A stretch of DNA of 27,422 nucleotides from PR03 sp964353555 (GTDB taxonomy: Bacteria; Myxococcota_A; UBA9160; PR03), in assembly GCA_964353555.1 (NCBI GenBank), contig CAYGWM010000055.1:1-27422 (forward strand), read 5' to 3'. The notes under the pieces are model-generated. The model saw only the letters and a list, made by a program, of their open reading frames with translations, was not told the DNA's origin and did not search any database. Every line of letters starts with the position of its first letter. Position 1 is the first letter of the stretch. Shown here one piece after another: positions 8,330 to 16,049 of this stretch. The translations under genes and the position numbers were made by a program.

Positions 8330-9217
8330 ATGCACCGGAGCGACCTCTCCGAACCCATCGAAGAATGGACCGGCCGCACGATCGTCTGCTTCGGCGCCCA
8401 TCCCGACGACGACCTGCACGCGGCCGGCACCCTCGCGCGGCTCCGGCGCGCGGCCAACGACGTCCACCTGGTGATGTACACCAACGACGACAAGGGCTCG
8501 CGCGATCGCTCGATGACGAACAAGCGTCTCGTGAAGATCCGCCGCGCCGAACAGGAAGCCGCCGCCGCCTGCATCGACATCCCGAAGGGCAACCTGCACT
8601 GGCTCGGCCATCGCGACGGCGAACTCGAGTACGTCGACGAGCGACTGCTGGTGAAGCAGGCCACCGCGATGATCCGCCGCCTGACGCCGCACGCACTGTT
8701 CTCGTTCGATCCCGGCGCGCGCTTCGAGCAGTTCCACAAGAGCGATCACCGCACGGCCGCGTTCGCCACGGCGGACGCCGTTCGCGCCGCGCCGTGGCAT
8801 CTCTACTTTCCGGAGCTGCTCGCCGAAGGTCTCGAACCCTGGCGCGTGCCGGTCTGTTTCTTCTTCGACAGCCACGAACCCAATTACTGGGTCGATGTCA
8901 GCGCGACGATCGACGCCAAGATCAACGCGTTCTGCTCACACGTCTCGCAGTTCGGCCGTCGCGTCGACGCCTACGAACCGGCGCTGCATCCGGACGATCG
9001 CACCGGCTTCGAGCGGGCGATCCGCGCNNNNNNNNNNNNNNNNNNNNNNNNNNNNNNNNNNNNNNNNNNNNNNNNNNNNNNNNNNNNNNNNNNNNNNNNN
9101 NNNNNNNNNNNNNNNNNNNNNNNNNNNGCGCGCGACGCGGTCGAGTACGCGGGAAAGGTTCATCGGAGCCACAGATCCACCGCGCGCGCGATGCCGCGCG
9201 GGCGGAACGGCAGGTAG
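8330..9217 (+). CDS. PIG-L family N-deacetylase, interrupted by assembly gap
   Basis: Zinc-dependent de-N-acetylase of the PIG-L/LmbE/MshB family, which removes acetyl groups from GlcNAc-type amino sugars or related amides. The hallmark AHPDDD (residues 23-28; H24 and D27 bind zinc, D26 is the likely base) and HKSDHR (136-141; H140 is the third ligand) are clear, with FSFDP at about 125-129. The sequence is read reliably to about residue 232, where 100 N begin (9028-9127). After the gap, one frame gives ARDAVEYAGKVHR, which resembles the usual C-terminal end of the family, and stops at 9217, overlapping the convergent oxidoreductase by 58 bases. Because the gap length is nominal, the true length and frame are uncertain. 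Neighbouring aminotransferase and Gfo/Idh genes suggest an amino-sugar or aminocyclitol substrate. Confidence 0.85.
   Translation: MHRSDLSEPIEEWTGRTIVCFGAHPDDDLHAAGTLARLRRAANDVHLVMYTNDDKGSRDRSMTNKRLVKIRRAEQEAAAACIDIPKGNLHWLGHRDGELEYVDERLLVKQATAMIRRLTPHALFSFDPGARFEQFHKSDHRTAAFATADAVRAAPWHLYFPELLAEGLEPWRVPVCFFFDSHEPNYWVDVSATIDAKINAFCSHVSQFGRRVDAYEPALHPDDRTGFERAIRXXXXXXXXXXXXXXXXXXXXXXXXXXXXXXXXXXARDAVEYAGKVHRSHRSTARAMPRGRNGR
9028..9127. other. Assembly gap 1 (100 N)
   Basis: Exactly 100 N inside the PIG-L gene. The flanks share only about four bases (GCGC), so unlike gap 2 there is no sign of an unmerged overlap, and some sequence may truly be missing. Confidence 0.98.
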
Positions 9218-10224
9218 ATCGTCTTGCGCTCACGCGCCGATGCGTAGGCTGCGTACAGGATCTCCAGCACCGCGAGGCCGTCCGCGCCCGATTCCATCGG
9301 CAAGGAGCCGCTGCGAAAGCAGTGCAGGAAGTGCGCGAGTTCCTGCGGGTAGCCGTTCTCCCACAGCCAGTCGACCGGTGGTGTCGACCAACCGGTAGCG
9401 GGCGCGAACGGGATGCCGCCGTCCTTTGCAAAAACGCGCAAGCCGGTGCCTTGCAGCAGGTCCGCCTCGGCGTAACCGCGCGCGCCCCACACCTCGAGGC
9501 GCGACTGCATGCCGCCTTCGAGCGCCCACGACGCCTCGACGAGTCCGCCGACGCCGCCCTCGAACTCCAGATGGACGACCGCGTGGTCTTCGAGCTTGGT
9601 TCGATGCGCGTGGACGGTGGTCGCGAGCTGCGCGGTGACGCCGCGCACACCCGGCTTACCGAGCAGCCAGCGCAGACACTCGACGCTGTGGCACGCCATG
9701 TCCAGCAGCACGCCGCCGCCGGCCTGCTCGCGCTCGAAGAACCACGGCGAGTAGGGACCGGCGTGGGCCTCGCGCTGCGTGACGTAGACGGGTCCGCCGA
9801 GCGCGCCCGAAGTCAGCATCTCGTGCACGCGCGCGAACTTCGGCGCGAACGGCAGCTGTTCCGCATAGCCGAGCCCGACGCCCGCTTCGGCGCACGCCGC
9901 GACGATCGCCTCGCCTTCTTCGAGCGAAACGGCGAGCGGCTTCTCGACGATCACGTGCTTGCCCGCGCGCGCGGCGGCGATCGCGTGCTGCGCGTGCAGG
10001 AAGTTCGGCGAGTTCACGCACACCACGTCGACATGCGAGAAGAGGTCCGCGACCTGGTCGGTCGCGAACTCGCACTCGAACTCGGCGGCGAAGCGATCGG
10101 CGCGGTCCGCCGTCTGCGACCACACCGCGACGAGCTTGGCGTCCGGCACGCGCGCCAGCGCCTGCGCGTAGGTCCGCGAGATGAAGCCCGCGCCGGCGAG
10201 GCCGATACGGAAAGGCCTGGTCAA
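9160..10224 (-). CDS. Gfo/Idh/MocA-family NAD(P) oxidoreductase
   Basis: 354 residues. The N-terminal Rossmann fold begins with RIGLAGAGFIS (residues 6-16). The family motif EKP is at 94-96 with catalytic K95, and the C-terminal half has GGGVLLDMACHSVE with D175 and H179 at the usual catalytic positions. Members oxidise or reduce sugar and cyclitol hydroxyl groups, such as inositol or UDP-sugars. The start is a TTG at 10224 whose bases overlap the TGA of the upstream aminotransferase (TTGA, 4 bases), so translation is coupled; no upstream start would keep the Rossmann motif near the N-terminus. The pairing with an AHBA/StsC-like aminotransferase suggests that it makes or uses the keto substrate of that enzyme. 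Substrate not determined. Confidence 0.94.
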   Translation of the reverse strand: MTRPFRIGLAGAGFISRTYAQALARVPDAKLVAVWSQTADRADRFAAEFECEFATDQVADLFSHVDVVCVNSPNFLHAQHAIAAARAGKHVIVEKPLAVSLEEGEAIVAACAEAGVGLGYAEQLPFAPKFARVHEMLTSGALGGPVYVTQREAHAGPYSPWFFEREQAGGGVLLDMACHSVECLRWLLGKPGVRGVTAQLATTVHAHRTKLEDHAVVHLEFEGGVGGLVEASWALEGGMQSRLEVWGARGYAEADLLQGTGLRVFAKDGGIPFAPATGWSTPPVDWLWENGYPQELAHFLHCFRSGSLPMESGADGLAVLEILYAAYASARERKTIYLPFRPRGIARAVDLWLR

Positions 10225-11477
10225 GCGAGCTCTCCCGCGCGGAAGCGCGCTGCGAGCGCCTTCGACTGCGCGTGCACCTTCGCGAACGCGGTGACGAGAT
10301 CACCGACGTCGTCGGTGCCGCCGAGGAAGAGCCAGTGCGGCAACCAGATCGCTTCCTGATAGGCCGCGCGGCTCGCGATCGGAAACTCACGACGCAGCGC
10401 GCTTCCGGTGCGCGCGAGCAGGTTGGTAGGCGCGTCCATCGGAAACAGCGGGTCATCGGGCAGCGGCACGTAGAAGCGACCCGCCGCCGGCACACCTTCC
10501 GCGTGCAGCGCGCGCAGCACCACGTCGCGCGACAACCCCTCCCAGGCGCCGTCCTCGTAGCGCACGATGAACTGGTAGAGCGTGCGCTGTGTCGCGCGTT
10601 CGTCGCGCGGTAGCGGGCGCAAGCCGGGCAGCTTTGCAATCGCGTGCTCGAACTCGGCTGCGCGCGCGGCACGGCGTTCGTGCTGCGCGGGCAAGCGCAC
10701 GAGCTGCTCGTGCAACACCGCCGCCTGCCACTCGGTCATGCGCGCGTTGGTGCCGAGCAGACGCTCCGCAAATGCATCGGCGCCCGCTTCCTTGCGGCCG
10801 CAGTTCACCAGCGAAGCCGCGCGCGCGGCGAGCGCGTCGTCATTGGTCGTGATCGCGCCGCCCTCGCCCGCCGTCAGCAACTTGCTCGACTGCATCGAGA
10901 ACGTGCCGAGATGGCCGATCGATCCCGCCGGCCGGCCACGCCAGCGCGCACCGTGCGCGTGCGCGCAGTCCTCGATCAGCAACAGCCCGCGGCGGTCGCA
11001 GAGTTCGCGCAACCGATCCAGGTCGGCCATCGAGCAGGCGAGGTGCACCGCGACCACCGCCTGCGTGCGCTTTGTAATCGCCGCCTCGACTTGATCGGGA
11101 TCGATGCAGTAGCTGTCGGGCAGCACGTCCGTGAAGATGGGGATGCAGCCCGCTTGTAGGATGCCCATCGCGGTGCCGACGAAGGTGTACGCGGTGGTCA
11201 CGACTTCCGCGCCCGGCTCGACGCGCGCCGCTTGCAGCGCGAGCCCGATCGCGACGGTGCCGTTCGCGCAAGTCACCGCGTGGCGCGTCTCGACGTAGCG
11301 CGCGAAGCGCTCCGCGAACGCGCGCGCCTCGGTATTCGGCGACGGAAAGCCGCCCCAGTTGTGCGACATCAACACCCGCTCGAGCGCCACCCGCTCGGCG
11401 TCGCCGAACTCGGGCCACGCAGGCCACGGACGGCTGCGCACCGGCGGTCCACCTGCGATCGCCAGGCGTTCGGTCAC
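10221..11477 (-). CDS. DegT/DnrJ/EryC1/StrS aminotransferase, AHBA-synthase/StsC-like
   Basis: PLP enzyme of 418 residues, fold type I. D170 in EDCAHAHGA is the residue that pairs with the PLP nitrogen, and K199 in FSMQSSKLLTAGEGG is the Schiff-base lysine. The EDCAHAHGARW and SSKLLTAGEGG context is what I know from AHBA synthases and scyllo-inosose aminotransferases, rather than from GDP-perosamine synthases. It probably transfers an amino group to a cyclitol or sugar ketone. The start is GTG 11477; ATG is not available near the conserved N-terminus. It sits 18 bases after the thiolase stop and overlaps the next gene by 4 bases. The link with acyl-CoA cleavage genes in one operon is unusual. 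Confidence 0.94.
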   Translation of the reverse strand: MTERLAIAGGPPVRSRPWPAWPEFGDAERVALERVLMSHNWGGFPSPNTEARAFAERFARYVETRHAVTCANGTVAIGLALQAARVEPGAEVVTTAYTFVGTAMGILQAGCIPIFTDVLPDSYCIDPDQVEAAITKRTQAVVAVHLACSMADLDRLRELCDRRGLLLIEDCAHAHGARWRGRPAGSIGHLGTFSMQSSKLLTAGEGGAITTNDDALAARAASLVNCGRKEAGADAFAERLLGTNARMTEWQAAVLHEQLVRLPAQHERRAARAAEFEHAIAKLPGLRPLPRDERATQRTLYQFIVRYEDGAWEGLSRDVVLRALHAEGVPAAGRFYVPLPDDPLFPMDAPTNLLARTGSALRREFPIASRAAYQEAIWLPHWLFLGGTDDVGDLVTAFAKVHAQSKALAARFRAGELA

Positions 11478-11495
11478 TAGGCACCCCCCACCGGG

Positions 11496-12853
11496 TTAGT
11501 CTCGCACGAGTAACAGACAGCCGCCGAGCGGACCGCCGCCCGCGGCGGCGACCGCGACGCGCGGATCACCGCGGACCTGGCGCGCGCCACCCTCGCCCCA
11601 GAGCTGCACGGCGGCTTCGTGCAGAAAGCCGTAGCCATGTAGTCGTCCGGCCGACAGCTGACCGCCGTGCGTATTCAGCGGCAGCTCGCCGTCCCGCGCG
11701 ATCCGCGTGCCGCCTTCGACGAATGAACCGCTCTCGCCCTTGCCGCAGAAGCCGAGCGCTTCGAGCCACGCCATCGCGAGGAACGAGAAGCCGTCGTACA
11801 GCTCGGCAACGTCCACGTCGGCCGGGCGGAGGCCGGTGCGCCGCCACAGCATCGCCCCGGCGTCGCGCATCGCCATCGTCGTCAGATCGTCGAACTGATC
11901 CCACGACGGCCGCCCGCGCAGCGCGGTGCCAACTGCCTCGACGCGCAGCGGAGGCCGGCGCAGGTCGCGCGCGCGATCAGCGCGCGACACGACCACGGCC
12001 GTCGAACCGTCGACCGGCACGTCGCAGTCGAACAGGCAGAACGGCGTCGAGATCATCCGCGCGGCGAAATAATCCTCGAGCGACATCGGCTCGCGGTAGA
12101 TCGCCTTCGGATTCAGCCCCGCGTTGCGACGCGCATTCAGCGCGATCTGCGCCAGCTGCTCGCGCGTGGTTCCGTACTCGTGCATGTGTCGCTTCGCGAA
12201 GAGCGCGATCCACACCGCCGCCGATGCGGCGCCGTACGGCAGCGTCCACTCCATGATGCCGCTGGCGCGGAAGCCCTTGCCGCCACCGCCGCCGCCTTCG
12301 GTGCCAATCCCGGCGCGACCGCCGCCACGCTGCGCGGTCGATTCCCAGACGGTGCGGAAGCAGAGCACGTGGTTCGCGAGACCACACGCGACCGCGGCGA
12401 CCGCTTCGATCACCGAACCGAGTTGCCCCGGCGCTTCGGGTCCGCCCGCGTACCAGTCGAGGTTCAGGCGCAGTGCGTCCTGCAACTCGGGGATGCCGGG
12501 GCCCGAGAAACCGCGCGGACCGAACCAGCCACCCGGATACGTCGCGAGGCCGTCGATGTCGCGACGATCGAGGCCCGCGTCGGCAATCGCCTCGAGACAC
12601 GCGTCGAGCGTCAGATCCATCGCGTCGCGGCCGAGCCGGCGACCGACCTGCGANNNNNNNNNNNNNNNNNNNNNNNNNNNNNNNNNNNNNNNNNNNNNNN
12701 NNNNNNNNNNNNNNNNNNNNNNNNNNNNNNNNNNNNNNNNNNNNNNNNNNNNNACGCGTCGAGCGTCAGATCCATCGCGTCGCGGCCGAGCCGGCGACCG
12801 ACCTGCGATTGCCCGATCCCGCTGATCGCGGCGCGCCCTTCGAGTCCCTTCAT
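11496..12853 (-). CDS. SCP-x/Ltp-type thiolase homologue lacking the Cys nucleophile; split by a false gap
   Basis: Thiolase-superfamily protein of the lipid-transfer/SCP-x group. The coordinates contain 100 N plus a 55-base duplicated contig end; removing one copy and the N joins both parts in frame to 400 residues starting MKGLEGRAAISG at ATG 12853. The usual nucleophilic Cys, expected near residue 89 by the spacing to CGLANHVL, is not there (the segment reads GGPEAPGQLGS). The late motifs remain: ELYDGF (Y301), NTHGGQLSAGR (H344) and HGYGFLHEA (Y356). The Ltp2 aldolases of steroid side-chain degradation are known to be thiolase folds without the Cys, working with a DUF35 partner, and a DUF35 gene lies directly upstream (4-base ATGA overlap). 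I therefore favour an acyl-CoA retro-aldolase over a true thiolase. A Gly-rich loop is at 125-142. Confidence 0.9.
12599..12653. repeat. 55-base contig-end duplicate, left copy
   Basis: Identical over all 55 bases to 12754-12808, ending directly at the N run. Most likely one genomic sequence printed twice, because two overlapping contigs were scaffolded instead of merged. Confidence 0.95.
12654..12753. other. Assembly gap 2 (100 N), probably false
   Basis: Exactly 100 N flanked on both sides by the same 55 bases. Collapsing one copy and the N restores an uninterrupted thiolase reading frame, so no sequence is likely to be missing. Confidence 0.95.
12754..12808. repeat. 55-base contig-end duplicate, right copy
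   Basis: Second printing of 12599-12653, starting directly after the N run. Sequence after 12808 continues the true thiolase N-terminus and the DUF35 gene. Confidence 0.95.
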
Positions 12854-13329
12854 CGCGCGCCCGAATCGGGCTCGACTTCGTCGAGCCCCCGAGCCCGTTG
12901 GCCGCCCTCGCTGCGCTCGGGCTCGAAGAGCGGGATCCACACGTCGTCGCGCTGCTCGAAGACGACGCGCACTGGCATGTCGATGCGCGCGGCGTCGATC
13001 GCGCAGTTCACGAGATTCGTCGTGAGGCGCAGGCCCGGCTGCTCGACGAGCTCGACGATCGCGACCAGATACGGCGGATCGAAGCCCGGAACCCAGGGTT
13101 GGTGGTTCACCGTGAAGGTCGCAACACGCGCGCGACCGCTCACGGCTTCCGGTGCAACGTCGCGCGCTAGACATTCCGGACAGATCGGCGCGGGCGGATG
13201 GATCCAGTGGCGACACGCGGTGCAGCGCAGCAAGCGCAACTCGCCCGACGCACCGCCCGTCCAGAAATGTGCGTTCCGCTCCGTCACCAACGGCAGAATC
13301 CGAAACGCGGGGCGCGGCGTGGTCGTCAC
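12850..13329 (-). CDS. DUF35 protein: rubredoxin-like zinc ribbon plus OB fold
   Basis: 159 residues. The N-terminal part has a four-Cys zinc ribbon, CTAC (about residues 35-38) followed after 12 residues by CPEC. The C-terminal part matches the acyl-CoA-binding OB fold of DUF35 (VATFTVNHQPWVPGFDPPY and VNCAIDAARIDMPVRVVF). DUF35 proteins are known partners of thiolase-fold enzymes; with Ltp2 they form the aldolase complex that cleaves steroid side chains. I chose GTG 13329 because the upstream frame has no domain and crosses the promoter region. The stop overlaps the thiolase ATG (ATGA), indicating coupled synthesis of a complex. It is first in the operon DUF35, thiolase, aminotransferase, oxidoreductase. 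The C-terminal tail is Glu/Arg-rich and encodes a perfect hairpin. Confidence 0.9.
   Translation of the reverse strand: MTTTPRPAFRILPLVTERNAHFWTGGASGELRLLRCTACRHWIHPPAPICPECLARDVAPEAVSGRARVATFTVNHQPWVPGFDPPYLVAIVELVEQPGLRLTTNLVNCAIDAARIDMPVRVVFEQRDDVWIPLFEPERSEGGQRARGLDEVEPDSGAR
12868..12888 (-). other. Perfect 9-bp hairpin before the thiolase start
   Basis: GGGCTCGAC, three loop bases, GTCGAGCCC, within the last codons of DUF35 and ending 14 bases before the thiolase ATG. No Shine-Dalgarno is seen there, so the thiolase depends on coupling; the hairpin could tune that step or be chance in GC-rich code. Confidence 0.4.
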
Positions 13330-13337
13330 GGCGGGGC

Positions 13338-13343
13338 ATTGTA
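13338..13343 (-). promoter_or_regulatory. Putative leaderless -10 element of the DUF35 operon
   Basis: On the minus strand TACAAT (5 of 6 to TATAAT) lies 8 bases before the GTG at 13329, without a Shine-Dalgarno. No clear -35 was found. It suggests that transcription of the operon starts at or close to the GTG. Confidence 0.4.
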
Positions 13344-13363
13344 CCGTGCAGGCCTGATGAATC

Positions 13364-13438
13364 TCGCCGCTCGCCGATGGCTCGCTACGCGGAAGGCGGC
13401 CTTGTGGCGTCGCCGCTCGCCGATGGCTCGCTACGCGG
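13364..13438. repeat. 29-base direct repeat with 46-base period
   Basis: 13364-13392 and 13410-13438 are identical (TCGCCGCTCGCCGATGGCTC and nine more bases). They lie in the 133-base region between the DUF35 start and the divergent acyl-CoA dehydrogenase. This could be a duplicated regulatory segment, a slippage product or a dispersed short repeat. Confidence 0.85.
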
Positions 13439-13462
13439 GAAATGGGAGACGAGCTTCGAACG

Positions 13463-14587
13463 ATGGATGCACGATTTACGGATGAACAGGAATTGCTGCG
13501 ACGCAGCGCGCGCGAACTGCTCGCGCGCGAATGTCCGATGTCGCTCGTGCGCGCGCAGCTAAGCGAGCCGCGCTGCGCCGCTGACGCACTTTGGCAGCGG
13601 ATCACCGAGGTCGGCTGGCCGGGACTCGTCTTCGGCGACGACGTGGGCGGCGCCGGACTCGGTCTCGTCGATCTCGTCGTGCTGCTCGAAGAAATGGGCC
13701 GCGTGCTCGCGCCGGGACCCTACTTCGCGACGGTGCTGCTCGGCGGCGCCGCGATCAACCTCGCCGGCGACGCCGCTCAGCGACGCCGCTGGCTGCCCAG
13801 CATCGCGAGCGGCGCCAGGCGCGCGACGCTTGCATTCCTCGAAGACACCGAGCGTTGGGACGCCGCCGCGATCCAGCTCGCCGCCGAGCCCAGCGGCGAC
13901 GGCTTCCGGCTCGACGGCGTGAAGCACTTCGTGCTCGAAGCGAGCAGCGCCGAGCTCATCGTGGTCGCAGCGCGCACCGGCGAAGGCGAAGCGGACGTCG
14001 CGCTCTTCGCGCTCGACGCGCGGACGCCGGGCGTTGCGATCGAACCGGTCGCGCTGCTCGACGGCACACGCAAGCTCGCGACGCTGCGCCTCACGAACGC
14101 CCAACTGGCGCGCGACGCGCGGCTACCGGGCGGCTGGCCCGCGCTCGCGCGTGTGCTCGATCGCGCGAAAGTGGCGCTCTGCGCCGAAATGATCGGCGCC
14201 GCCGAGCGCGTGCTCGAGCTGAGCGTCGGCTACGCAAAAACGCGCGAGCAGTTCGGCCAGCCGATCGGCGCGTTTCAGGCGATCCAGCACAAGTGCGCCG
14301 ACATGCTGGTCGCGCTCGAAGGCGCGAGGTCGGCGACCTACGCCGCCGCGTGGTCGCTTCAGCAGGACGAGCCCGACGCGCCCGTCGCCGCAGCGATGGC
14401 GAAAGCGTTCACGTCGGACGCGTTCGCGAAGATCGCCGGCGAAGGCATCCAGATCCACGGCGGGCTCGGCTTCACCTGGGAGCAGGATCTGCATCTCTAC
14501 TACAAACGCGCGAAGGTCTGTGAGCGGCTGTTCGGCGATGCCGCGTGGAATCGCGAGCTGGTGGCGCGCGCGCTGGTGGACGCGTAG
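13463..14587 (+). CDS. Acyl-CoA dehydrogenase homologue without the C-terminal catalytic Glu motif
   Basis: 374 residues from ATG 13463 (MDARFTDEQELLRRSAR, the usual family start); ATG 13442 in the same frame would add seven residues, so the start is open. The family segments YAKTREQFGQPIGAFQAIQH (substrate/FAD contact) and IHGGLGFTWEQDLHLY are clear. Where many dehydrogenases have YxGTxEIQ with the catalytic Glu, this protein has YKRAKVCERLFGD. That GFTWE...LFGD class is known from steroid and bile-acid degradation clusters, where such subunits often work in heteromeric dehydrogenases with a second subunit supplying the missing residue. Its start region is divergent from the DUF35/thiolase operon. 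The true acyl-CoA is unknown. Confidence 0.93.
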   Translation: MDARFTDEQELLRRSARELLARECPMSLVRAQLSEPRCAADALWQRITEVGWPGLVFGDDVGGAGLGLVDLVVLLEEMGRVLAPGPYFATVLLGGAAINLAGDAAQRRRWLPSIASGARRATLAFLEDTERWDAAAIQLAAEPSGDGFRLDGVKHFVLEASSAELIVVAARTGEGEADVALFALDARTPGVAIEPVALLDGTRKLATLRLTNAQLARDARLPGGWPALARVLDRAKVALCAEMIGAAERVLELSVGYAKTREQFGQPIGAFQAIQHKCADMLVALEGARSATYAAAWSLQQDEPDAPVAAAMAKAFTSDAFAKIAGEGIQIHGGLGFTWEQDLHLYYKRAKVCERLFGDAAWNRELVARALVDA

Positions 14588-14661
14588 CGCGAAGCACTGC
14601 CAGAGCAGCCTTGCGCGGCAACGGCGCCGCCGCGATGCTCCGACAGCAAAGAAGACCCCCA

Positions 14662-14690
14662 CCCCGCGCAGCGCGAGGCGGGGTTTCTTG
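14662..14690 (+). terminator. Probable rho-independent terminator
   Basis: CCCCGC (14662-14667), a 10-base loop that can pair partly, GCGGGG (14678-14683), then TTTCTTG. It lies 75 bases after the acyl-CoA dehydrogenase stop and before the Hsp70 gene. The T tract is short for a strong terminator. Confidence 0.5.
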
Positions 14691-14762
14691 CGTTTGCGAT
14701 CTGCCATACCCCACCCGTCTTCATGCGGGGCGGAGCGTCGTGCATTTCGCGGGAGACGAACG

Positions 14763-16049
14763 ATGCGCGTCGTCGGTCTCGACTTCGGCACCACGCACTC
14801 GTCGATCGCGCTCTACGAGGGCAGCGGCGCGCCGCGCCTGGCTTCCTTCGCAGCCGCCGGCAGCCGCGACGGTCGCACGCAGGCGTTCCGCTCGATCCTG
14901 CACTTCGAGCCCGATCCCGACGATCTCTCGCGTCCGCCGCGCGTGCGCGCCGGGCCCGCGGCGATCGACCGCTACCTCGAAACGGCGGGCGACGGGCGGC
15001 TCGTGCAGTCGATCAAGTCGTTCCTCGCCAGCGCGCTCTTCGAACGCACGGAGATCTTCGGCGCGATCTACGAGCTCGAGGACCTCGTCGGGCGACTCAT
15101 TGCGGAGTTGCGCGCAGCCGCGGAACTGGAACTCGGGCCGCTCGGCACGCGCGTCGTCGTCGGCCGGCCGGTGTGCTTCGCCGGCCAGGCCGCGGTGGCC
15201 GACGAGCGACTCGCGCTCGCGCGGCTGCGCTCGGCGCTCGCGCGGGCGGGCTTCGACGAGGTGGCGTTCGAGCTGGAGCCGGTCGCAGCGGCGCATCACT
15301 ACGGCTTGCAGATCGCGGGTCCCGAACTGGTGTTGATCGGCGACTTCGGCGGCGGCACCAGCGACTTCTCGGTGCTGCGCCTCGAACCTGGCGACGGACG
15401 CGCGCGCGCCGAGGTGCTCGCGACCGCAGGCGTCGCGATCGCAGGTGACGCGTTCGATGCAAGACTGGTGCGCGAGCGCGTGGCGCCGGCGCTCGGTCGC
15501 GGCACGTCGTATCGCAATTTGTTCGGCGACGTGCTGCCGGTGCCGCGCTGGCTCTACGCGCACCTCGAGCGCTGGCATCACCTGTCGTTCTTGAAGTCGG
15601 CGTCGACGCTCGCGCTGCTCGCCGATCTCGAACGCGAGGCGCTCGAGCCCGAACGGCTGCGGGCCTTCACACGCCTGGTGCGCGAAGACCGCGGCTTCCA
15701 TGTGTACCGCGCGATCGAGGCGGCGAAGCACGAACTCTCGCACAGCGACGAGAGTCGCGTGCGCTACCGCGACGCGGGCTTCGCGCTCGACGCGGCGGTC
15801 GCGCGGCGCGACTTCGAGACCTGGATCGCGACGGAGCTCGAGCGCATCGAAGCGAGCGTCGATCAGGCGATCGCCGGCGCGAGCACCACCGACGTGCGAA
15901 TCGACCGCGTCTTCCTGACCGGCGGCAGCGCGCTGGTGCCGGCGGTGCGACACATCTTCGAGCGCCGCTTCGGTGCCGCCAAGCTGCGCGGCGGCGAGGA
16001 GCTGACGTCGGTCGCGAGCGGCCTCGCGCTGCGCGCCGCATCGGCCTGA
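14763..16049 (+). CDS. Hsp70-family protein, YegD-like
   Basis: 428-residue ATPase-domain-only relative of DnaK. Phosphate motif 1 is GLDFGTTHSSIAL (residues 5-17), phosphate motif 2 is LIGDFGGGTSDFSVL (191-205) and the adenosine motif is FLTGGSALVPAVR (384-396). DnaK is about 640 residues, so the substrate-binding domain and lid are absent, as in E. coli YegD. The role of YegD proteins is not established; a chaperone-like or regulatory ATPase is likely. ATG 14763 has GGGAGA at a good distance; the frame is open upstream to 14520, but that overlaps the dehydrogenase and the terminator. It appears to be a single-gene unit. Confidence 0.93.
   Translation: MRVVGLDFGTTHSSIALYEGSGAPRLASFAAAGSRDGRTQAFRSILHFEPDPDDLSRPPRVRAGPAAIDRYLETAGDGRLVQSIKSFLASALFERTEIFGAIYELEDLVGRLIAELRAAAELELGPLGTRVVVGRPVCFAGQAAVADERLALARLRSALARAGFDEVAFELEPVAAAHHYGLQIAGPELVLIGDFGGGTSDFSVLRLEPGDGRARAEVLATAGVAIAGDAFDARLVRERVAPALGRGTSYRNLFGDVLPVPRWLYAHLERWHHLSFLKSASTLALLADLEREALEPERLRAFTRLVREDRGFHVYRAIEAAKHELSHSDESRVRYRDAGFALDAAVARRDFETWIATELERIEASVDQAIAGASTTDVRIDRVFLTGGSALVPAVRHIFERRFGAAKLRGGEELTSVASGLALRAASA

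Noticed and set aside
12599..12808. Possible real tandem duplication of 55 bases inside the thiolase gene.
   Set aside because: Both copies end exactly at the N run, and collapsing them restores the frame, so an assembly overlap is far more likely.
13330..13605. N-terminal extension of the DUF35 frame.
   Set aside because: It is Ser/Arg-rich without a domain, crosses the direct repeats and is antisense to the start of the divergent dehydrogenase.
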